Part shown: positions 1 to 4,888 of the stretch, piece after piece
Layout: the number at the start of each line of letters is the position of its first letter
How positions within the stretch are numbered: position 1 is the first letter of the stretch
From: Terriglobia bacterium
Lineage (GTDB): Bacteria > Acidobacteriota > Terriglobia > UBA7540
Assembly: GCA_030036915.1 (NCBI GenBank)
Contig: JASHSC010000140.1
Span: 1 to 8,459 of the forward strand
DNA length: 8,459 bases
Direction: 5' to 3'
Notes under the pieces: model-generated
What the model was told of the DNA's origin: nothing
The model's database searches: none
Seen by the model: only the letters and a program-made list of their open reading frames with translations
Position numbers and translations under genes: made by a program

Positions 1-723
1 ATATTTCGTCATGATTCCGAATCCGTGGTCTATAATTATTTCATTGCCATAACCCGACTCGACGCCAGCATGCAGGACAATGCCGTCCGCAGTCGATTCG
101 ACCCGAGTGCCATAGGGCGCGCGAATGTCCAGCCCGGAATGGAATGCTCCCTCTCCGCTGAAGGGATCGAGGCGTTGCCCGAAGCCTGCCGAAATCTGGC
201 CCCGCACCGGCCATATGGAAGGAACTGATGCATGCCCGGGTTCATCACCTGTGAATATTCCAAGCGGGCTTACATCTGCGGCAGGTCCCAGAGTTGATTG
301 GCGGATCAAGTTGAAGGCGTACAACGAGGCCTGATAACTCGACTCGACTGTGGAATTGGTCTGAGCCGCCAGCGCCAGCGCCGCCTCCGGGAACCTGGGG
401 CGACGGGCTTCCCCGAACCCGTACGTCAGTGCCACCTCAGACGCCAGCGATTGCAGGGAGTCGAGCTTGGCATTCGTCGTGGTGACGGCGTTCTCCAGGC
501 TTCGGTTCTGCGTCTTTAAGGCCTCGCGCTCCGTTCGCAGATTATTGTAATTGGAAACCTTCAACAGCATGCGGGCGTAGCTGTTGGCCAGCGCCGCGAT
601 GGTCATGATTCCCACTACGCTGAACGCCAGTACTAAATGCACAATATAGAATGGCAGGCGGACCTTGTGAAGCTGCCCGTGTGCTCCGGGGAAAATCAGG
701 AATGTGTAGAATTTCTTATCCAT
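1..723 (-). CDS. M23 family metallopeptidase (LytM/DD-endopeptidase type), membrane-anchored, C-terminus missing
   Basis: Reading the minus strand from ATG at 723 gives 241 uninterrupted codons running off the left edge. An N-terminal cytoplasmic stretch (residues 1-22) is followed by one hydrophobic membrane segment (about 24-47, LPFYIVHLVLAFSVVGIM...), then a heptad-like coiled coil (about 55-93). A variable linker leads to the start of an M23/LytM domain from about 171. Diagnostic motifs are WPVRGQISAGFGQRLDPF, GAFHSGLDIRAP (H195 and D199, the first two zinc ligands of the HxxxD motif), ADGIV, and SGYGNEIIIDHGFG. The HxH motif carrying the last ligand lies outside the window. M23 enzymes of this architecture cut peptide cross-links in peptidoglycan or activate amidases at the periplasmic face of the inner membrane; which applies here cannot be told. 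No strong Shine-Dalgarno precedes the ATG. A TTG lies one codon upstream, and the frame is closed 24 bp upstream of the ATG (TAA). A strong promoter lies upstream at 835-863. Confidence 0.93.
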   Translation of the reverse strand, partial: MDKKFYTFLIFPGAHGQLHKVRLPFYIVHLVLAFSVVGIMTIAALANSYARMLLKVSNYNNLRTEREALKTQNRSLENAVTTTNAKLDSLQSLASEVALTYGFGEARRPRFPEAALALAAQTNSTVESSYQASLYAFNLIRQSTLGPAADVSPLGIFTGDEPGHASVPSIWPVRGQISAGFGQRLDPFSGEGAFHSGLDIRAPYGTRVESTADGIVLHAGVESGYGNEIIIDHGFGIMTKY

Positions 724-834
724 CAATGAGTTTACCCAAAACGATTATTTCCGACGCTTGACGATACCGCAGAGGAGCCAACAGTGGATAGTCCGAAAAT
801 CGTGCCACAGCCCTACCAAATGCTCAACGAGGGC

Positions 835-863
835 ATCCTAGTGAATCTCTCCCGCATTGTCAA
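835..863 (-). promoter_or_regulatory. Predicted sigma70-type promoter for the M23 peptidase gene
   Basis: On the minus strand TTGACA (858-863) is followed by a 17-bp spacer and TAGGAT (835-840). The -35 box is a perfect match and the -10 box matches at 4 of 6 positions (including the first, second and last), with ideal spacing. Transcription would start near 828 and give a leader of about 105 nt before the M23 start codon. The assignment is by motif only. Confidence 0.65.
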
Positions 864-1054
864 GGGTATATGACGGATTTCTTAAGATTTCATCATCGTG
901 TCGGGGAGGCGCCTCGATTCTTAGTCTCGATGGACTGTAATTCTTAAGATTGCTTTTCCGGTCGTTCGTGTGCCCCTACGCCAAGATGATTCGGCCCCCC
1001 CAAATGCACTTATAAGCTAAACTGCCATTTGAGGTATTTCGACTCAACCGCCCC
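864..1054. other. Intergenic region upstream of thiL
   Basis: This is the thiL side of the divergent M23/thiL gap. Apart from the two TTCTTAAGATT boxes I see no gene, tRNA or TPP riboswitch. A TATAAG at 1011-1016 could be a -10 element for thiL, but no acceptable -35 box lies 16-18 bp upstream of it. The only Shine-Dalgarno-like string before thiL, GAGGT at 1031-1035, is 19 nt from the ATG, too far for normal use. Confidence 0.5.
879..951. repeat. Pair of identical 11-bp palindromic boxes (TTCTTAAGATT)
   Basis: TTCTTAAGATT occurs at 879-889 and again at 941-951. Each contains the palindrome TCTTAAGA. The two copies are 62 bp apart start to start, close to six helical turns. A degenerate half-copy (ATTCTTAG, 917-924) lies between them. 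The left box is about 15 bp upstream of the M23 -35 element, a usual place for an activator or repressor site, so a regulator operator is a reasonable inference. No regulator gene is present in the window. Confidence 0.45.
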
Positions 1055-2164
1055 ATGCGCCACAAGCGGCCATTCAAGAGTGAAGCGGAGTTCATCGCCT
1101 GGATTCTCCAGCAGGCGAATAGGCGCGCGCCGCGGCGGACGCCGAGCCGAACAGCAGGCCGATCTGCAGGCTTGGCCCTCGGAATCGGTGATGACGCCGC
1201 GTTGGTGCGAGTCCCGCCCCGCCACGAGCTGATTCTTACCACTGACCTTTCGATCGAGGGAGTTCATTTCACTACCACCCTGCACCCGCCGGAATCGGTT
1301 GGCCACCGTGCGTTGGCGCGATCGCTGAGCGATATCGCGGCGATGGGTGGGGCGCCGCGTTACGCCCTGATTTCATTGGCGTTTTCGCCAAGCACGGGAC
1401 GCCAATGGCTAGAACGGTTCTTTCGAGGACTATTCGCCCTCGCCCGCCGTTTCCGGGTTGAGTTGATCGGTGGTGACACCTCGGTGGTCGACGGCCCCTG
1501 CACCATTGACGCCATTGTGGTCGGAGAAGTCGCGGCGGGTCAGGCCGTGCGCCGCGCCGGAGCCCGCCCCGGCGACCTTATCTACGTGAGCGGTCGACTG
1601 GGAATGTCGGCGCTCGGCCTGCGCACACTGCAAAAGCAAACAAGAAGCGCCCAAGGACGAACAAAAAGTCCGAAACTATCACTTCAAGCCCGGCAGGCCG
1701 AGAGGTCAGAACAGGCCGAGACGGCCGAGCGAGCCAATCAAGCCAGCCGAGCCTCCTTAGCCGCCCATCTTTTCCCTGAACCGCAATGCGCCCTAGGCCA
1801 GTTCTTATCGAATCACCGCCTCGCCACCGCCATGATGGACCTGAGCGACGGCCTATCTAATGACCTCCCTCGCTTGTGCGAAGCCAGCGGTGTGGGCGCG
1901 GCCATATTCGTCAACCCCCTGCCCACGCCGCCCGTCCCCGACGCCCAAGACGCCCTCGCCCTGGCCTTGCACGGAGGCGAAGACTACCAATTGCTGTTCA
2001 CCGTTCCCAAAGCGAAGCAACCCAAGGTCCCCCACCGCCTCGGCCGAACGCCCCTAACCTGCATCGGAGAAATCCAACCCGCCAGAGCCATTACGCTAGT
2101 CACCCCCGAGGGCAAGTCCAAGCCCCTGGAACCGCGCGGCTATGACCACTTCGCCCGCCGGTAG
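1055..2164 (+). CDS. thiL: Thiamine-monophosphate kinase
   Basis: The 369-residue product matches ThiL, which phosphorylates thiamine monophosphate with ATP to give thiamine diphosphate, the last step of cofactor synthesis in the cytoplasm. Family motifs in order are GIGDDAA (43-49), LTTDLSIEGVHF (61-72), SLSDIAAMGG (90-99), the GGDTS metal-binding segment (139-143), RAGARPGD (167-174), MDLSDGLSND (261-270) and GGEDYQLLFT (307-316). Together they cover the ATP-binding N-terminal and substrate-binding C-terminal halves of the PurM/AIR-synthase fold. The protein is longer than the usual roughly 320-330 residues. The excess is mainly a low-complexity Arg/Gln/Ala/Glu-rich insert at about 194-236, plus an Arg-rich stretch at 22-38. 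No key motif is lost, so the enzyme is probably active. ATG 1055 is the only ATG, GTG or TTG between the upstream stop (1013-1015) and the first conserved motif that fits well, but it lacks a good RBS. No other thiamine gene is nearby. Confidence 0.95.
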   Translation: MRHKRPFKSEAEFIAWILQQANRRAPRRTPSRTAGRSAGLALGIGDDAALVRVPPRHELILTTDLSIEGVHFTTTLHPPESVGHRALARSLSDIAAMGGAPRYALISLAFSPSTGRQWLERFFRGLFALARRFRVELIGGDTSVVDGPCTIDAIVVGEVAAGQAVRRAGARPGDLIYVSGRLGMSALGLRTLQKQTRSAQGRTKSPKLSLQARQAERSEQAETAERANQASRASLAAHLFPEPQCALGQFLSNHRLATAMMDLSDGLSNDLPRLCEASGVGAAIFVNPLPTPPVPDAQDALALALHGGEDYQLLFTVPKAKQPKVPHRLGRTPLTCIGEIQPARAITLVTPEGKSKPLEPRGYDHFARR

Positions 2165-2224
2165 CGGCGCGCCGCCAACGGGTGCCCTCCTTGACGAGGG
2201 AGGGGCAATCCCGCTATGCGGGGT
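2164..2224. repeat. Three consecutive palindromes just after thiL
   Basis: Directly at the thiL stop codon lies a perfect 12-bp palindrome GCGGCGCGCCGC (2164-2175). Next is a stem of TGCCCTCC (2183-2190) pairing with GGAGGGGCA (2199-2207), with one bulged G and a loop of about 8 nt. Third is ATCCCGC (2208-2214) pairing with GCGGGGT (2218-2224), with a TAT loop and one G-T wobble. None is followed by a T tract, so these are not canonical rho-independent terminators. They may still form transcript ends or be REP-like palindromes. Confidence 0.5.
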
Positions 2225-2254
2225 GCGCGGCTGTGCGAATTGGGGAAGGGCGAA

Positions 2255-2422
2255 ATGAGTTTCGAGGTTTCCGAACCCATTCTCAACACGCCCTTCGAGA
2301 AACCCAAGGAATACTGGGACATCCAGGAAGGCGAAGAACCGCAAAAGCGGCCCGGACGGCACCCACCCGTCGTGCTTCCGCCCCGCGACCATGAGCAGGA
2401 TTTTGCATGCAATACCACCTAA
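2255..2422 (+). pseudogene. N-terminal relic of a restriction endonuclease (type III/BPTD_3080-like), probably non-functional
   Basis: ATG 2255 follows a good Shine-Dalgarno-like GGGGAAGGG (2242-2250) and opens a 55-codon frame ending at TAA 2420-2422. The peptide contains PILNTPFEKPKEYW, then IQEGEEPQKRPGRHPP, then VVLPPR. From memory this closely resembles the first 40-45 residues of large helicase/nuclease restriction subunits annotated as type III Res or BPTD_3080 family, which typically begin with a P(I/L)LNSPFEEP...(H/Y)W...EG...GRRP pattern. Here the frame ends after about 55 residues where such proteins run to many hundreds. No continuation appears in any frame before the convergent GH127 gene, which ends at 2474. 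It is therefore best read as the leftover 5' end of a deleted gene. The alternative is an unrelated small protein. An in-frame upstream ATG at 2216 lacks a comparable RBS. Confidence 0.5.
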
Positions 2423-2473
2423 CAACGGCAACTGGGCGGGTCTTCAGATAGCTCCTCGGCACGCACTTGATCC

Positions 2474-4330
2474 TCATGAGTCCGTTAATTTCACGTACGT
2501 CGTGTACGGCAGGTCGCCGAGGGAGGTAAAGGGAAGCAAGTTTACGGGGCCATCGGGTGAAGTTACTTGCCACTGGCATTGGCTGAGGCGCTGCGCGCCG
2601 AGCAGTTGTTCGCGTGTCAGCTTGGGCAGCGGAGCGTCCTGCTGGTGTTTGACCGCCATCAACGCCAGGGGCCCGCGCAGCAGCGCCACCGTGCCGGAGT
2701 GCCTGGCATCGATTGCCTCCAGGCGCATTTTCAAGGGAAGTTCCAGCTCCACGCGATCGCCGGTTTTCCATTCGCGGCGAACTTCGGTAAACTGACCCGG
2801 CGCCGCCACTTCTTTTTGCCGAACCCCATTGACCGCGAGTGATGCGCCCTCCGCCCACGCGGGGATCCGGAAGTGGAGAGCAAGCTCGGTGGGCGCCGTC
2901 GTGGTCAACGTGAAAGTGACATCCCCATCGAAAGGATACCCTCCCTGCTGGGTCAGTGAGAGTGCCGCGCCATTCTCCATCCAGCGCAGAGTGGAGGGCA
3001 CGTAGAGATTCATGTAGACGGCTTGCGGCGCGCGAAAATAGGTATTGATGCGGTAATCGGTGGCCACCTGCGGCAGCGTCCCGGAGCAGCACGGCCAGTG
3101 GTCTTCCTTGTAAACGCGCTTGCCGTTAAAATTGTAGTCGGAGTAGTAAAAAGCCTGGCCATTATCCTGAAGGGGTTTCACCCCCAGGACGGTGTTGTAC
3201 ATCGTGCGCTCCATGCTGTCGCCGTAGCCGGCGTTGCGGGTGACGCGCAGCAGATAGCGTGTCAGCTTGAAGTGGGCGTACGAGCCGCAGGGAGTTTCAA
3301 AGCTATGGTGGGTGTTGGTCAGGCTGGCGTCGAGGCTATCACTGCCCGGTGCGCGTAACTGTTCGTCCGGACCCCATCCGCCCGTCGCATAGCTCTGCTC
3401 CTCCAGCATGGCAAAGGCATTGCAGGCGGCGAGCAGATGCTTCTCGCTTCCCGCTACCAGGTACGCCATCATTGCCGAACTCAGGGAGTTCACGTAACTG
3501 TAAGCATGACGCCCGGCTAACACGTTTTGGTTGCGCGCCAGCGGATCGAACCAGGGACCATCATCGAGGTAACGAATCCCCAGGTCGTAATACCGCCGCC
3601 CAGCGCCGCGCTGGTAGGCCAGAAACAGATTTTCCGGCATGGTGTAGGATTCGTCCCAGGTCCAGGAAGGATCGCTCGGGTCTTTATCGGTGCGCCAAAC
3701 CGTGTTGTGCTCCACCGCGTGAGACGGCAGATGCGGCAGGGCGGTGTCCGTGGTCTGCTCCACAATCGCCAGCGCCTGCGGATCGTGTGCGTAAGTGTGC
3801 GAATCGAGCAAGCCCAGCACCAGTTTGTCGTAGGTGTAGGCCGGAAAGCGGTTCTTTTCGTAAAAAGCGGCGGTAATGGTCTGCGCGTACAGTCGATTGA
3901 GACGCAGAACCTTCAGGCGCGTCGCCTCGTCGCCGGTAATGGCATAAGCGCGCGCCAGCGCCGAAACCCATTGCCCGAAATTGCATCCGGGAGAAAACCC
4001 GTAACCAAAGTTCTTGCGATAATCGTAATCGGGGTCGTAGTGGTACCATCCGCCCAGATCATCGCCCGGCGCCGGCATTCCAGACATTTCCCGGAAGGGT
4101 TTGAGCAGGCTGTCATCGCTCAGCGCCATCAGCACCGCGTGGGTGTTGCGCAATTGCGCTTCGTGCAGGTCGCTGGTGATGAACACGTCGGCGTAATCAA
4201 ATTGCTCGAGTGGCGAGGGCGGCGGGCTTTCCGGTTTACCCGAGACGTGCGTCCATAATCCACTCGCGGCCACCGCCGCTCCCGCCTGCGCGCCTGCTTG
4301 AAGAAACTCTCTGCGTGAAATCCCCCTCAT
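2474..4330 (-). CDS. Tat-exported glycoside hydrolase, GH127-like (DUF1680) beta-L-arabinofuranosidase
   Basis: The product is 618 residues from ATG 4330. It opens with a twin-arginine signal (SRREFLQAG, RR at residues 6-7, then a hydrophobic Ala/Gly stretch to about 27), so a folded enzyme is exported to the periplasm or beyond. The body is an (alpha/alpha)6-barrel type sequence with GH127 landmarks. These are YATGGWGPDE (TGG at 316-318, E323 a candidate acid/base), SFETPC (E345, C348) and HWPCCSGTLPQVA (C414, C415), followed by a beta-rich C-terminal half (FRIPAWAEGASLAVNG at about 487-502). In characterised GH127 enzymes a Glu and three Cys bind zinc, and one Cys is the nucleophile that releases beta-L-arabinofuranose. 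The substrate here is inferred only as beta-L-arabinofuranosides or a related sugar from plant-type glycans. A frame extension to 4426 exists but starts upstream of the predicted promoter, and the RBS at 4339-4343 fixes the 4330 start. The gene stands alone, convergent with thiL. Confidence 0.92.
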   Translation of the reverse strand: MRGISRREFLQAGAQAGAAVAASGLWTHVSGKPESPPPSPLEQFDYADVFITSDLHEAQLRNTHAVLMALSDDSLLKPFREMSGMPAPGDDLGGWYHYDPDYDYRKNFGYGFSPGCNFGQWVSALARAYAITGDEATRLKVLRLNRLYAQTITAAFYEKNRFPAYTYDKLVLGLLDSHTYAHDPQALAIVEQTTDTALPHLPSHAVEHNTVWRTDKDPSDPSWTWDESYTMPENLFLAYQRGAGRRYYDLGIRYLDDGPWFDPLARNQNVLAGRHAYSYVNSLSSAMMAYLVAGSEKHLLAACNAFAMLEEQSYATGGWGPDEQLRAPGSDSLDASLTNTHHSFETPCGSYAHFKLTRYLLRVTRNAGYGDSMERTMYNTVLGVKPLQDNGQAFYYSDYNFNGKRVYKEDHWPCCSGTLPQVATDYRINTYFRAPQAVYMNLYVPSTLRWMENGAALSLTQQGGYPFDGDVTFTLTTTAPTELALHFRIPAWAEGASLAVNGVRQKEVAAPGQFTEVRREWKTGDRVELELPLKMRLEAIDARHSGTVALLRGPLALMAVKHQQDAPLPKLTREQLLGAQRLSQCQWQVTSPDGPVNLLPFTSLGDLPYTTYVKLTDS

Positions 4331-4338
4331 TGCAGCGG

Positions 4339-4343
4339 ACCTC
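4339..4343 (-). promoter_or_regulatory. Ribosome binding site of the GH127 gene
   Basis: On the minus strand GAGGT lies 8 nt before ATG 4330 (GAGGTCCGCTGCA-ATG). It supports starting translation directly before the twin-arginine signal rather than 32 codons upstream at 4426, where the extra residues are Pro/Arg-rich and would bury the signal peptide. Confidence 0.65.
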
Positions 4344-4386
4344 AAACCTTTAGGCGAAAATTCAAAGCTCAACTCCCCCACCTCCC

Positions 4387-4415
4387 AACATAACTCCGGC
4401 CGCGGGGGAAGGCAA
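4387..4415 (-). promoter_or_regulatory. Predicted promoter of the GH127 gene
   Basis: On the minus strand TTGCCT (4410-4415) and TATGTT (4387-4392) are separated by exactly 17 bp. Each matches its consensus at 4 of 6 positions. The expected start point near 4380 gives a leader of about 50 nt before ATG 4330. It is a moderate match, called by eye. Confidence 0.42.
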
Positions 4416-4426
4416 CGCTTCGCCAC

Positions 4427-4660
4427 ACCTCATGTCGCTGGCTTGCAGGCTACGAAGTAGCGCTTTCATCCGGCGTTTTTGGCGGAATGGAGGGCTTGAT
4501 AGGCGCGGGGAACCGGGGAATCAGGATTGGCGTGACCTGTGGTGGAAGCTACCCCGAGAATGAGAGTGGCAAATCCTTGGGTGATCCCCCGGCTCTGCTG
4601 GAGAGGCAGCCGAAGTTTGACATCTCCGGTAATCAGCAAATCACGGGCTTTCGTCGTATA
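4427..4660. other. Unexplained noncoding stretch between the GH127 and kinase genes
   Basis: No convincing gene is seen. A minus-strand open frame (4466-4879) crosses this stretch, but it also reads straight through the inverted-repeat element at 4663-4747 and lacks an RBS or recognisable domain, so I do not call it. A small perfect hairpin GCTAC-GAA-GTAGC lies at 4449-4461. On the minus strand the part at 4466-4660 reads as a fluent peptide (LRLPLQQSRGITQGFATLIL...), which could be a broken gene or part of a dispersed repeat. I cannot identify it. Confidence 0.4.
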
Positions 4661-4662
4661 GA

Positions 4663-4747
4663 AAGGACCCCACCCCCCAACTCCCCTCCCCCTCTTCCCT
4701 CTCCCCGGTGGAGAGGGGAGAAGGGGTGATAGGGTGAGGGGTTCCTT
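4663..4747. repeat. Imperfect inverted-repeat element (REP/MITE-like)
   Basis: A 17-bp stem pairs 4688-4704 with 4710-4726 around a CCGGT loop. It contains one C-A mismatch (4692/4722) and one T-G wobble (4696/4718), and the innermost CCCTCTCC/GGAGAGGG is perfect. The flanks continue the symmetry imperfectly: AAGGA-CCCC at the left end (4663-4671) mirrors GGGG-TTCCTT at the right (4738-4747). The pyrimidine-rich left half and purine-rich right half with CCCTCTCC/GGAGAGGG are typical of short palindromic elements dispersed between genes in many GC-rich genomes. Translated, they give Pro/Leu/Ser/Gly/Arg-rich false reading frames. There is no transposase here; mobility would depend on one elsewhere. 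Confidence 0.65.
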
Positions 4748-4758
4748 GGCGGCGGTCA

Positions 4759-4775
4759 GGCCCCTTTGAGGGGCC
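4759..4775. repeat. Perfect 7-bp hairpin GGCCCCT-TTG-AGGGGCC
   Basis: GGCCCCT (4759-4765) and AGGGGCC (4769-4775) form a perfect stem with a three-base loop. A weaker outer pairing GCGGT (4752-4756) with ACCGC (4780-4784) can extend it. It sits between the inverted-repeat element and the probable kinase terminator. It may add to transcript termination or belong to the same repeat cluster. Confidence 0.5.
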
Positions 4776-4785
4776 AGCCACCGCA

Positions 4786-4800
4786 AAAGCCTCCGGCTTT
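4786..4800 (-). terminator. Probable terminator of the hybrid histidine kinase gene
   Basis: On the minus strand, about 90 nt past the kinase stop codon, AAAGCC-GGA-GGCTTT forms a 6-bp hairpin with a triloop. It is followed by one more T (GGCTTTTGCGG), so the T tract is only four long. The stem can be lengthened by GC pairs (4801-4802 with 4783-4784) around a bulged A. The short T tract makes it a weak intrinsic terminator, probably aided by the adjacent hairpin at 4759-4775. Confidence 0.42.
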
Positions 4801-4888
4801 GCCGGACGATGATCACTCCTTGCCCCTGCCTTTGGAAGTGAGCAGCAGCGAGCAGATGTCCGTCGATCTTCCTCCGCAACCAGCACCC

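Noticed and set aside
758..790. Plus-strand promoter from TTGACG at 758
   Set aside because: The nearest -10-like GGATAG is 21 bp downstream, the spacing is too long, and it lies far from thiL inside the M23 leader region.
864..1054. TPP riboswitch upstream of thiL
   Set aside because: The conserved CUGAGA and ACC...GGG elements of the THI-box are not seen, and a single thiL gene is often not riboswitch-controlled.
1691..1751. CRISPR-like or tandem repeat array in thiL
   Set aside because: The GGCCGAG copies are 7 bp long, irregularly spaced and lie inside an intact coding frame. They are low-complexity coding sequence, not an array.
2283..3092. 269-codon minus-strand frame overlapping the end of the GH127 gene
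   Set aside because: It is a shadow in another frame of the GH127 coding sequence, Arg/Gly/Ala-rich with no recognisable domain.
4331..4426. Longer N-terminus for the GH127 enzyme starting at ATG 4426
   Set aside because: It would begin upstream of the predicted promoter, has no Shine-Dalgarno, and adds 32 residues in front of a clear Tat signal. ATG 4330 has GAGGT at 8 nt.
4466..4879. 137-codon minus-strand frame downstream of the kinase gene
   Set aside because: It reads straight through the palindromic element (translating it as Leu/Ser/Pro/Gly/Arg-rich sequence), has no RBS or domain, and overlaps the terminator hairpins. It is treated as noncoding, with the 4466-4660 part reported as unexplained.
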